From: Limnohabitans kasalickyi
GTDB lineage: Bacteria > Pseudomonadota > Gammaproteobacteria > Burkholderiales > Burkholderiaceae_C
Length of the DNA: 64,000 nucleotides
Direction: 5' to 3'
Assembly (NCBI GenBank): GCA_965234325.1
Contig: OZ248417.1
Span: forward strand, 221,393-285,392
The translations under genes were made by a program, and so were the position numbers. The notes beneath the pieces were generated by a model. The model saw only the letters and a list, made by a program, of their open reading frames with translations, did no database searches and was not told where the DNA came from. Position 1 is the first letter of the stretch; each line of letters starts with the position of its first letter. This document shows, piece after piece, positions 43,012-51,296 of this stretch.

Positions 43012-43941
43012 ATGAACGCCACGACACAAACTGAGTTGCACAGCCTTAGCAACACCCACCTCGACGCGCTGGAAGAAGAAACCATCTTCATCTTGCGCGA
43101 AGTTGCCGCCGCTTTTGAACGCCCCACCCTGTTGTTCTCGGGCGGTAAAGATTCGTTGGTGATGCTCAAGTGTGCTGAAAAAGCGTTTGGTGCGGGCCGC
43201 ATTCCTTACCCCTTGTTGATGATCGACACGGGTCACAACTTCAAAGAAGTGACGGACTTTCGCGACTCACGCGCCAAAGAACTTGGTGCTGAGTTGATCG
43301 TGCGCAGCGTGGAAGACTCTATGAAAAAAGGCACGGTGCGTTTGGCACACCCCGGTGAAAGCCGCAACGTGCACCAGTCGGTCACGCTGCTTGAAGCCAT
43401 TGAAGAGTTCCGCTTTGACGCGCTCATCGGCGGCGCACGCCGCGACGAAGAAAAGGCCCGCGCCAAAGAACGCATCTTCAGCCACCGCGACAGCTTTGGT
43501 CAATGGCAGCCCAAGGCACAACGCCCTGAGTTGTGGACCTTGTTTAACCATAAGTTGCAGCCTGGCGAGCACTTCCGCGTGTTCCCCATCTCCAACTGGA
43601 CCGAGCTGGACGTGTGGCAATACATCGCCCGAGAAAAAATTGCACTGCCTTCGATCTACTACACACACAAGCGTGAAGTGGTCGACCGCCGTGGCTTGTT
43701 GGTGCCCGTCACCGAACTCACGCCCCCGAAAGACGGCGAAGAAGTGGTGGTGCGTGATGTGCGTTTCCGCACCGTGGGCGACATCACGTGTACGTGCCCG
43801 GTGGAAAGCACCGCCGCCACGCCCGAGCAAATCGTGATCGAAACTTTGGCTGCCGATGTGAGCGAGCGGGGTGCGACGCGCATGGACGACAAAACCTCCG
43901 AGGCTTCGATGGAGAAGCGCAAAAAAGACGGGTACTTTTAA
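43012..43941 (+). CDS. cysD: Sulfate adenylyltransferase subunit 2
   Basis: A 309-residue ATP sulfurylase small subunit. It has the PP-loop SGGKDSLVML near residue 45 and the family block GGARRDEEKARAKERIFS (about 140-157). The C-terminal end SEASMEKRKKDGYF is typical. It forms ATP sulfurylase with CysN, activating sulfate to APS. It is one base from the cysN start codon. Confidence 0.95.
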   Translation: MNATTQTELHSLSNTHLDALEEETIFILREVAAAFERPTLLFSGGKDSLVMLKCAEKAFGAGRIPYPLLMIDTGHNFKEVTDFRDSRAKELGAELIVRSVEDSMKKGTVRLAHPGESRNVHQSVTLLEAIEEFRFDALIGGARRDEEKARAKERIFSHRDSFGQWQPKAQRPELWTLFNHKLQPGEHFRVFPISNWTELDVWQYIAREKIALPSIYYTHKREVVDRRGLLVPVTELTPPKDGEEVVVRDVRFRTVGDITCTCPVESTAATPEQIVIETLAADVSERGATRMDDKTSEASMEKRKKDGYF

Positions 43942-43942
43942 T

Positions 43943-45223
43943 ATGCAAAATTCTGAATATTCCTCCGCCCTGAAATTCATCACCTGCGGCTCGGTGGACG
44001 ACGGCAAAAGCACCTTGATTGGCCGCTTGCTGGTCGACACCAAAGCCGTGTTGCAAGACCACTTGGCAGGCGTGCAACGCTCGGGCGAAACCGACCTCGC
44101 TTTGTTGACCGACGGCCTCTCAGCCGAGCGCGAGCAAGGCATCACCATTGATGTGGCCTACCGCTACTTCAACACCGAAGCCCGCAAGTTCATCATTGGC
44201 GACGCCCCCGGCCACGAGCAATACACCCGCAACATGGTGACTGCTGCCTCCAGCGCTGACGCTGCCGTGGTGTTGGTCGACGCTATCAAGCTGGATTGGA
44301 AGAAGCCCGCTTTGGAGCTGCTGCCCCAAACCCGCCGCCACTCCCTGTTGGTCAACCTGCTGCGCGTGCCTTCCATCGTGTTTGCCATCAACAAACTCGA
44401 CGCGGTGGACGACCCTGCGCTGGCCTACCAAAACATCGAAGCTGCCTTGCGCAAGTTCGCCACTGAGGCGGGCATCACCATCACGGCCATGGTGCCTGTC
44501 TCCGCCCTCAAAGGCTGGAACGTGGTGGACACCACCAACGCCGATCAAGCCGCTTGGTGCGGCTACACGGGCCCTAGCCTGCTGAGCATCTTGGAAGCCT
44601 TGCCCAACACGCCTGCTGAGACTGAGGTGGCCTTTAGCTTCCCCGTGCAGTGGGTGGAAAAATTCCACGACTCCGGCGTGACCACCCAAGGACGCCGTGT
44701 GTTCTGGGGCCGTGTGGCCACGGGCAGCGTCGAGCCAGGCCAAACCGTTCAAGTCTTCCCAAGTGGCCAAACCGCTGTGGTGTCGCAAGTGCTGTCCGCT
44801 ACACGTGAGTCGCAAAACAAAGCCGCAGGCCACAGCGCAGGCATCGTGCTGGACCGTGAAGTCGATGTGTCGCGTGGCGACTGGCTGCTGGCAGAACTTG
44901 GCTCGCCCGAAGGCCAACGCCAGCTCAACACCACCATCGCCTGGATGGACGATGAGCCTTTGGTCGCTGGGCGTGTTTATTGGGCTTTGCACGGCCACCG
45001 CTGGGTCAAAGCCAAAGTGCAACGCGTGGAGCACCGCCTGAACGTCAACACCTTGGCCGAAGAAGAAGCCACCGAATTGGCCCCCAACGCCATTGGCCAC
45101 GTCACTTTGGCGCTGCAAGAGCCTTTGGTGACGCTCCCGTTCAAGCAGTCGCGCATCTTGGGCGCTTTGGTGTTGGTCGACACGGCCACCCACAAAACCT
45201 CGGGCGCAGTGTTGGTGAACTGA
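43943..45223 (+). CDS. cysN: Sulfate adenylyltransferase subunit 1 (GTPase)
   Basis: A 426-residue elongation-factor-like GTPase that drives APS synthesis with CysD. G1 is GSVDDGKST (about residues 17-25), G3 DAPGHEQYTRN, G4 NKLD, then two beta-barrel domains. There is no C-terminal CysC (APS kinase) fusion, in keeping with direct APS reduction by CysH. ATG at 43943 immediately follows the cysD stop. Confidence 0.95.
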   Translation: MQNSEYSSALKFITCGSVDDGKSTLIGRLLVDTKAVLQDHLAGVQRSGETDLALLTDGLSAEREQGITIDVAYRYFNTEARKFIIGDAPGHEQYTRNMVTAASSADAAVVLVDAIKLDWKKPALELLPQTRRHSLLVNLLRVPSIVFAINKLDAVDDPALAYQNIEAALRKFATEAGITITAMVPVSALKGWNVVDTTNADQAAWCGYTGPSLLSILEALPNTPAETEVAFSFPVQWVEKFHDSGVTTQGRRVFWGRVATGSVEPGQTVQVFPSGQTAVVSQVLSATRESQNKAAGHSAGIVLDREVDVSRGDWLLAELGSPEGQRQLNTTIAWMDDEPLVAGRVYWALHGHRWVKAKVQRVEHRLNVNTLAEEEATELAPNAIGHVTLALQEPLVTLPFKQSRILGALVLVDTATHKTSGAVLVN

Positions 45224-45320
45224 GCGCCAGCCCAGCCCCCAAACCAAGCCGTTTAAAATCTGGGGCCGCGGCCAGAGCTTGGCTCTGACGCCCACCCCTT
45301 TCCTTACTGATTGAATTGTC

Positions 45321-45647
45321 ATGACGCACGTTGTCACCGAAGCCTGTATCCAATGTAAGTACACCGACTGTGTGGACGTTTGTCCCGTCGACTGCTTCCG
45401 CGAAGGCCCCAACTTCCTCACCATCGACCCCGATGAGTGCATCGACTGCGCGGTGTGCATTCCCGAATGCCCCGTCAACGCGATCTACGCCGAAGAAGAC
45501 GTGCCAGACGGCCAGCAACACATGACCAAGCTCAACGCCGAGTTGTCCTTGATCGGCTGGCCCAGCATCACCAAGCGCAAAGCCCCCATGGCTGACGCCG
45601 ACGTGTGGAAAGACAAGTCCGGCAAACTCGCCGAACTCAAGCGCTAA
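45321..45647 (+). CDS. fdxA: Ferredoxin FdxA (3Fe-4S/4Fe-4S)
   Basis: A 108-residue seven-iron ferredoxin. The cluster-binding segments are CIQCKYTDCVDVCPVDCF and CIDCAVCIPECP. The roughly 45-residue C-terminal helix extension is normal for the proteobacterial FdxA. It is 97 bases after cysN and followed by a ferredoxin reductase gene, suggesting an electron-transfer pair. Confidence 0.95.
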   Translation: MTHVVTEACIQCKYTDCVDVCPVDCFREGPNFLTIDPDECIDCAVCIPECPVNAIYAEEDVPDGQQHMTKLNAELSLIGWPSITKRKAPMADADVWKDKSGKLAELKR

Positions 45648-45673
45648 GCAGCGCTGCACGCGCGCGCACCCCG

Positions 45674-46750
45674 ATGTCGGCTCTACCGATTCACGCCGAC
45701 GCCGTCATTGTGGGCGCAGGCCCTGTGGGCCTGTTTCAAGCTTTCCAGCTGGGCCTGCAAGACATTCGTTGCCACATCATTGACGCCCTCCCCCACGCGG
45801 GCGGCCAGTGCATGGAGTTGTACCCCGACAAACCGATTTACGACATTCCCGGCATCCCGTTGTGCACGGGCCGTGAGTTGGTGGCGCAGCTGCAAACCCA
45901 AATCAAGCCCTTTGCCCCCACGTTTCACCTCAACCAAGAAGTGACAGAAGTCACGCGCTTGGACAATGGCTTGCTGGCCGTGCACACCTCTGCCGACCAA
46001 CACTTTGTGTGCAAAGTGTTGGTCATCGCGGCAGGCGTGGGTGCCTTTCAAGCCCGCAAACTGGCTGTTGACGGTGCGCCTGCCTTAGAAGGCACACAGG
46101 TGCATTACCGCTTGGGCGACACATCGCGCTTTACGGGGCAAGACGTGGTGGTGCTGGGCGGCGAAGAATCTGCCGTCGTGGCGGCGTTGCAACTCATCCA
46201 TGCAAGCCAAGTCAACGTGTCAACCCAGTCCCTCACCACATTTCAGGCTCCACGCAGCGTCACGCTGATGCACCGCCGCGATGTGTTCACCGCTGACCCC
46301 GTACTGCTTCAAGCCATGCGAGACGCGGTGGCTGACGAGAGCATGCAATTGCAAATTGGCCAGCCGACAGGTTTACTCGTTACCGATGGCCGCCTTCACG
46401 CGCTGCAAATCGCAACCCCTGATGGCAGCACCGTGGAACGCCCCGCTCAGCAACTGGTCGCCCTCTTGGGCCTCTCGCCCAAACTCGGGCCCATCGCCAA
46501 CTGGGGTTTGGCCATGGAGCGCAAGCAGCTGGTGGTCAACACCGAAACCTTTGCCACCGATGTGCCCGGCATCTTTGCCGTGGGCGACATCAACACCTAC
46601 CCTGGCAAAAAGAAACTCATTTTGTGTGGCTTCCACGAAGCCACACTCGCCGCCTTTGGCGCAGCAGCCATCGTGCATCCCACACGAAAAACCCTGCTGC
46701 AATACACCACCACCTCCACCGAACTGCACCGGCTATTGGGGCTGGTTTAA
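45674..46750 (+). CDS. Ferredoxin-NADP(+) reductase, thioredoxin-reductase-like
   Basis: A 358-residue two-dinucleotide-domain flavoprotein. FAD motif GAGPVGLFQAFQLG near residue 13, the family block AGGQCMELYPDKPIYDIPGIP, NADP site VVVLGGEESAV near 165, and the C-terminal GIFAVGDINTYPG. It lacks the redox CxxC of thioredoxin reductase, as in the YumC/FNR group. It starts 26 bases after fdxA. It likely reduces FdxA, and possibly feeds sulfite reductase (inferred). Confidence 0.88.
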   Translation: MSALPIHADAVIVGAGPVGLFQAFQLGLQDIRCHIIDALPHAGGQCMELYPDKPIYDIPGIPLCTGRELVAQLQTQIKPFAPTFHLNQEVTEVTRLDNGLLAVHTSADQHFVCKVLVIAAGVGAFQARKLAVDGAPALEGTQVHYRLGDTSRFTGQDVVVLGGEESAVVAALQLIHASQVNVSTQSLTTFQAPRSVTLMHRRDVFTADPVLLQAMRDAVADESMQLQIGQPTGLLVTDGRLHALQIATPDGSTVERPAQQLVALLGLSPKLGPIANWGLAMERKQLVVNTETFATDVPGIFAVGDINTYPGKKKLILCGFHEATLAAFGAAAIVHPTRKTLLQYTTTSTELHRLLGLV

Positions 46751-46778
46751 AATTCATACCGCGTTAGAAATAGCGCAT

Positions 46779-46868
46779 TCGCTAGGGGTGTTGAAGCCGT
46801 CACCGACTTCGACTGAGAAAGTCCCTTTGAACCTGATTGAGGTAATCCTCGCGCAGGGAAGCTGGTCT
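46779..46868 (+). promoter_or_regulatory. TPP (thi-box) riboswitch
   Basis: Contains the conserved thi-box words in order: GGGGTG (46785-46790), CTGAGA (46813-46818), CCCTTTGAACCTGAT (46823-46837) and GGTAAT, then GCGCAGGGAAGC. Pairings of the GGGG/CCCT and P1 (GCT/AGC) helices fit the TPP aptamer. It lies 28 bases after the upstream reductase gene and precedes the LuxE-like operon, which it should repress when thiamin pyrophosphate is abundant. No terminator hairpin with a T-run follows, so control at translation is more likely. Confidence 0.95.
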
Positions 46869-46936
46869 ACACAGAGCAAGCACCTTTCATGGACTCGCTC
46901 AGGCCTCGCCGAACTGTCATTTACTTGAGACAAGCA

Positions 46937-47035
46937 ATGGCAAACACACACAACGCATCACTTGCCCAGATTTTGGCTGCCTTGATGGCTTGCCCTATCA
47001 AAAGCAGCGTGCATATGCGATTGGCCCTCGCATGA
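46937..47035 (+). CDS. Possible 32-residue leader peptide
   Basis: An ATG at 46937, 68 bases after the riboswitch, opens a 32-codon frame (starts MANTHNASLAQIL, ends MRLALA). Its TGA overlaps the LuxE-like start in an ATGA. The overlap pattern matches the rest of this tightly coupled operon, so riboswitch control of this small frame could set translation of the whole operon. The ribosome-binding site is weak (TTGAGAC), and there is no evidence that the peptide is made. Confidence 0.35.
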   Translation: MANTHNASLAQILAALMACPIKSSVHMRLALA

Positions 47036-48105
47036 ACGGCCTCATCTCCGAACTGTTGGCGTTCATAGCCCGCCCCACGGCCAGCGATGAAGAGTTCAAC
47101 ACCCTCGCGCTGAAGCTGTTTGCGCACCAGTTCGAACACAACCGCCCGTTTCAAAAGTTTTGCCAAGGACGCGGCAAAACACCCCGCGTGGTGAAAAGCT
47201 GGAAAGACATTCCTGCCGTGCCAATCAATGGCTTCAAAGACCTCACGCTCAGCTGCGTGCCACCCGAGACTTGTGCTCGCACCTTCATGACCAGCGGCAC
47301 CACCCGCGGTGATGTCAAAGGCCGTCACTACCACCCGAGCATGGCGGTGTACGACGCTTCTATGCTGCGCAACTTTGCACAACATGTCATGCAAGGCGAT
47401 GCCAAGCTGCGCATGGGCATTTTGTTTCCCGACGAGGTGTTGATGCCCAACTCGTCGCTGGCCCATTATTTGGCGCTGGCACTTAAACACTTTGGCACGC
47501 CAGACAGTGCCTACTACTTGGACGACCAAGGTCTGCGCATCGACGCTTTGTGCGAGGCCCTGCAAGACGCCCAAAGCTCAGGTACGCCCTTCGCACTGCT
47601 GGGCGCGAGCTACAGCTTTGTTCACCTGATGGACGCCCTACAGGCCCGAGGACAAACCTTCCAACTCCCCCAAGACAGCCGCTTGCTCGACACTGGCGGT
47701 TTCAAAGGCCAATCGCGTGAAATTCCGATGGACGCGTTTTACGAACAACTGAACGCCACCTTTGGCGTCAGCCGTGATCAGTGCCTCAACATGTATGGCA
47801 TGACCGAGTTGAGCACCCAGTTCTACGACGCGGGCAACCGCACCGTGCCCTCGGTCAAACGCGGCCCGCACTGGATTCGCTCACGATTGGTCGATCCACT
47901 CACAGGGCACGAGGTGCCCACTGGCGAGCGCGGCATCTTGGCGCACACCGACTTGGCCAACTTCAATTCGGTGGTCACCATCCTGACGGAAGACGTGGGG
48001 TTGGCCACCGAAGACGGTTTCGTGTTGCTGGGCCGTGCTGAAGGTGCTCAGGCCAAAGGCTGCTCCATGGCTGTGGACAACTTTTTGAAGGCAGCCCAAG
48101 CATGA
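47032..48105 (+). CDS. LuxE-like acyl-protein synthetase (carboxylate-activating)
   Basis: A 357-residue ANL-related enzyme of the LuxE family. The ATP-binding loop is FMTSGTTRGDVKGRH (about residues 85-99), and a second block, MYGMTELSTQFYD, sits near residue 255. LuxE activates a carboxylic acid with ATP and passes the acyl group to the reductase LuxC. Here it heads a thiamin riboswitch operon and overlaps the LuxC-like gene by four bases. Substrate unknown; I infer a carboxylated thiamin precursor. ATG at 47032 is chosen; a longer frame from 46990 lacks support. Confidence 0.8.
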   Translation: MNGLISELLAFIARPTASDEEFNTLALKLFAHQFEHNRPFQKFCQGRGKTPRVVKSWKDIPAVPINGFKDLTLSCVPPETCARTFMTSGTTRGDVKGRHYHPSMAVYDASMLRNFAQHVMQGDAKLRMGILFPDEVLMPNSSLAHYLALALKHFGTPDSAYYLDDQGLRIDALCEALQDAQSSGTPFALLGASYSFVHLMDALQARGQTFQLPQDSRLLDTGGFKGQSREIPMDAFYEQLNATFGVSRDQCLNMYGMTELSTQFYDAGNRTVPSVKRGPHWIRSRLVDPLTGHEVPTGERGILAHTDLANFNSVVTILTEDVGLATEDGFVLLGRAEGAQAKGCSMAVDNFLKAAQA

Positions 48106-49748
48106 CCCACAGCGTGTTCAAAGCGGGCTACCTACCAGGCTTAACCGATGCCGACGTGTCGTGGCATCGCTTGAGTGTGGGCACGGGCACAAGCACGGGA
48201 ATCCCTGAGCGAATGAACACGGACATCAGCTTGGGCACCCAGCCAGCGCCATTACAAGTCGATGTGCCCCAACTCACCACAGCGCAAATGAAGGCGCTCG
48301 CGCAACGTGTGCAAGACGCCAGTCGCAGGCATTTGAAAACCATGCCCGTCTCCGACATCATTCGCGTGCTCGACAAAGCCACGGCCCGTTTGCTGGATGC
48401 CAACGACAGTTATCGGCAACAGCTAGAACGCCTGCTGCCCCAAGCCACAGGCTTTGACGCCGAGATGGTGCGCCTAAACTTGAACGCTTATTTGCAAACC
48501 TTTCGCGGCTTGCAATTGCAACGCTTTGTGGCCGAAGACTTTGCCAACCCCAAAGTGCTGGACGAATTTCAGCCTCGCACCCAAGGCGGCTGGACACGCG
48601 CCTTTGGTCCTGAGTTGCTGGTGCATGTGTGGGCTGGCAATGTGCCCGCCTTGCCAATGTGGAGCTTTGTCTCTGGGCTCTTGGTCAAGGCAGGAAGCAT
48701 CGGCAAAGTCTCTAGCGCCGAGCCGGTGTTTGCCACGTTGTTCGCCCGCCTGTTGGCCGAGGTCGAACCGCGCTGGGCCGATTGTTTTGCCGTGGTGTGG
48801 TGGCCCAGTGGGACATTGGCGCAAACGCACAACATCGCTGAACATGCGCCAGACTCAGCCGAGGTCTTTGCCACGGAGCGAACCACATTCGCCTTGGCAG
48901 ACGTGGTGCTGGCCTATGGCGGCAACGAGGCTTTGCAGGCCATGCAAGCCCATGTGCCCGTGACCACCCGCTTTTTGCCACATGGCCACAAGCTGAGTTT
49001 TGGCATGGTGTCGGCTGCCGCGCTGTCGGCGCACAAAGCCCCAGGTGTGGCTCGTCAGGCTGCACTCGATGTGGCGCGCTACGACCAACAAGGCTGCTAT
49101 TCACCGCATGTGTTTTACGTGCAACGCGGTGCGCCAGTCAGCCCGCATGACTTTGCGCAACACCTGGCCCACGCGCTGGCAACCTTGCAGCACAAGCTGC
49201 CCCGCCGTGTGTTGTCGCTGGAAGAAGCCGCCCAGGCGGGTACTTGGCGCGAGGCCCATGAGTTCGCATCTTTCAATGACGACGCGCAATGCCACACGGA
49301 GAACACCAGCACCGTTTTCAGCGACATACCCCTGAACGACAGCGCACAACACGCGCCCTTGCATGCCGTGCTGGGCAGCACCGAGGGGCTCAGCACCAGC
49401 ACGGTGGTGTTCAGCGAACGGCCCTTACCGCTCACCGCAGGCCCGCTGAATCGCCATGTGTTGGTGGTTGCCGTGAACACGTTGGATGACGTGGTGCCAT
49501 TGATCGCACCACAACGCGACTACTTGCAAACCGTGGGCGTGGCCGCTTCGCCCGAAGAATTGATCCATCTGGGCAGCAGCTTGGGCCAAGCGGGTGTCAC
49601 ACGCATTTGCGCTTTGGGCGCCATGACTTCCCCCGAAGCCGGTTGGCACCACGACGGGCGTTTCAGCCTGCTGGACTTGGTGCGCATGATGGACATCGAG
49701 GCCTCCACCGAGCGTGAGGCCGAGCGCTTCACGTCCTACGAGGTGTGA
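48102..49748 (+). CDS. LuxC-like acyl-CoA/acyl-protein reductase
   Basis: A 548-residue member of the LuxC family in the aldehyde dehydrogenase superfamily, which reduces thioesters to aldehydes with NADPH. The catalytic-type cysteine is C332 in DQQGCYSPHVF. Nucleotide-binding-fold segments include WAGNVPALPMWSF and GGNEALQAM. It overlaps the LuxE-like gene (ATGA), giving the same pair as in fatty acid reductase. No luciferase genes are nearby, so bioluminescence is ruled out as the local role. Its first about 50 residues are variable. Confidence 0.8.
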   Translation: MTHSVFKAGYLPGLTDADVSWHRLSVGTGTSTGIPERMNTDISLGTQPAPLQVDVPQLTTAQMKALAQRVQDASRRHLKTMPVSDIIRVLDKATARLLDANDSYRQQLERLLPQATGFDAEMVRLNLNAYLQTFRGLQLQRFVAEDFANPKVLDEFQPRTQGGWTRAFGPELLVHVWAGNVPALPMWSFVSGLLVKAGSIGKVSSAEPVFATLFARLLAEVEPRWADCFAVVWWPSGTLAQTHNIAEHAPDSAEVFATERTTFALADVVLAYGGNEALQAMQAHVPVTTRFLPHGHKLSFGMVSAAALSAHKAPGVARQAALDVARYDQQGCYSPHVFYVQRGAPVSPHDFAQHLAHALATLQHKLPRRVLSLEEAAQAGTWREAHEFASFNDDAQCHTENTSTVFSDIPLNDSAQHAPLHAVLGSTEGLSTSTVVFSERPLPLTAGPLNRHVLVVAVNTLDDVVPLIAPQRDYLQTVGVAASPEELIHLGSSLGQAGVTRICALGAMTSPEAGWHHDGRFSLLDLVRMMDIEASTEREAERFTSYEV

Positions 49749-49752
49749 TGCC

Positions 49753-50526
49753 TTGAGCACTTTCGCTGTGAACACGTCATCCATGCACTTCTTGCAACTC
49801 AACGCGCTGCACTTTGCCTACCCCGACCGGGGCGAGGTGGTGCGCGATGTGAGTTTGCACATCGCACCCGGTGAAATTCATTGTTTGATTGGCCGCAGTG
49901 GCTGCGGCAAAACCACGGTGCTCAAACTCGCGGCGGGCTTGCTCACGCCACAACAAGGCCAAGTCCAACTCAAGGGCCAGACTGTGCTGCAACCCACCGC
50001 AGACATGGGCTTTGTGTTCCAGTCCCCCACGCTGCTGCATTGGCTCAGCGTGCTCGACAACGTGTTGCTGCCGATCAGCTTGCACGGGGCCGTCACACCC
50101 GCCCAACACGCGCATGCCGAACAGCTGCTGGCGCAAATGGGCTTGGCAGCTTTGCGCGACGACAAACCCCGTCAGCTCTCTGGCGGGCAACAAAGCCGTG
50201 TGGCCTTGGCCCGTGCCTTGATCACCCAACCTGCGGTGCTGTTTCTAGACGAGCCGTTTGCTGCCCTAGACGCCATCACCCGCGAAGACTTGCAGCGCGA
50301 CTTTTTGGCGCTCTGCCAAACGCAAGGCACCGCCGTGCTGTTTGTGACGCACGACATGTCAGAGGCTGTGTACTTGGCCGATCAGGTCAGCCTCATGCAC
50401 GAGGGGCGCATTCAAGCACCGCTGCACATCGACTTGCCGCGCCCGCGGCAAACTGCGATGCGCTACACCCCCGCCTTCAACGCGCTGTGCGAACAGCTGC
50501 GACACGCCATGGACGCCACGCTGTGA
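49753..50526 (+). CDS. ABC transporter ATP-binding protein, thiamin-precursor type
   Basis: A 257-residue ATPase of the nitrate/taurine/NMT1 type. Walker A is GRSGCGKTT, the signature LSGGQQSRVALARAL, Walker B VLFLDEPFAALDA and the switch histidine in THDMSEAVYLAD. I start at the TTG at 49753 because GAGGTG stands 8 bases upstream; an in-frame ATG at 49783 (MHFLQLNALHF) has no ribosome site. It ends in TGATG overlap with the permease. Confidence 0.88.
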   Translation: MSTFAVNTSSMHFLQLNALHFAYPDRGEVVRDVSLHIAPGEIHCLIGRSGCGKTTVLKLAAGLLTPQQGQVQLKGQTVLQPTADMGFVFQSPTLLHWLSVLDNVLLPISLHGAVTPAQHAHAEQLLAQMGLAALRDDKPRQLSGGQQSRVALARALITQPAVLFLDEPFAALDAITREDLQRDFLALCQTQGTAVLFVTHDMSEAVYLADQVSLMHEGRIQAPLHIDLPRPRQTAMRYTPAFNALCEQLRHAMDATL

Positions 50527-51296
50527 TGAAACGCGACGCCGCGCTCTCTGTCGTTTTAGGCCTCGCTTGTTTAGCGGCGTGGGAAGTTACCGTGCACGTG
50601 GGCCAGACCTCGCCCTTGGTATTGCCTGCACCGTCCGTGGTTGCGCAATCACTCTGGCAAGGACTGAACAGCGGCTATTTGTGGCCACACATCGTTCACA
50701 CGCTGACCGAGGTGGTGCTGGGGTTGCTGCTGGGGTCCAGCATGGGCTTTGTGGGTGGCGTGCTGCTGGGCGAGTCGGCGCGCTTGCGCGGCGTGCTTAT
50801 GCCTTATGTGGTGATCAGCCAAGTGGTGCCCAAGCTCGCGCTGGCTCCCCTGTTCATTGTGTGGTTTGGTTTTGGCATGTTGCCCACGGTGGTGATGACC
50901 GCTTTGATTTGCTTTTTCCCCTTGCTCGAAAACACCGCCACCTGCATGCAACAAGTCGATGCCAACAAGCTGGAGCTGTTTCGCATGCTGCGCGCCAGCC
51001 CTTGGCAAACCTTGTGGCGCTTGAAGCTGCCTGCGAGCTTGCCCAACATCATGGCGGGCTTGCGCGTGGCCGTGGTGCTGGCCTGGGTGGGCGCGGTGGT
51101 GGGCGAGTTCATCGGTGCCAGCCGTGGTTTGGGCGCGTTGATCATTGCCGCACAAGGCTCGATGGACACGCCGCTGATGTTTGCGGTGCTCACCGTCATC
51201 ACGGTGCTCGGGCTCATGTTTTACAAAATTTGCGAATGGCTAGAGCGCCGTTTGCTCGGTACCGCTTCAACACTTTCAACAAAGACTTCGTCATGA
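50526..51296 (+). CDS. ABC transporter permease, thiamin-precursor type
   Basis: A 256-residue inner membrane permease of the SsuC/TauC/ThiX type with six hydrophobic segments. The ATPase docking loop ELFRMLRASPWQTLWRLKLPASLPNI is near residue 160. Its start overlaps the ATPase stop and its stop overlaps the binding-protein start. This makes a complete importer with the neighbours; the riboswitch indicates thiamin-related cargo. Confidence 0.9.
   Translation: MKRDAALSVVLGLACLAAWEVTVHVGQTSPLVLPAPSVVAQSLWQGLNSGYLWPHIVHTLTEVVLGLLLGSSMGFVGGVLLGESARLRGVLMPYVVISQVVPKLALAPLFIVWFGFGMLPTVVMTALICFFPLLENTATCMQQVDANKLELFRMLRASPWQTLWRLKLPASLPNIMAGLRVAVVLAWVGAVVGEFIGASRGLGALIIAAQGSMDTPLMFAVLTVITVLGLMFYKICEWLERRLLGTASTLSTKTSS

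Noticed and set aside
44120..45478. 452-codon minus-strand frame opposite cysN
   Set aside because: cysN has all GTPase motifs here. The antisense frame is a codon-bias artefact.
47032..49748. Bioluminescence (lux) genes
   Set aside because: LuxE- and LuxC-like genes are present but no luxA, luxB or luxD. The operon is under a thiamin riboswitch.
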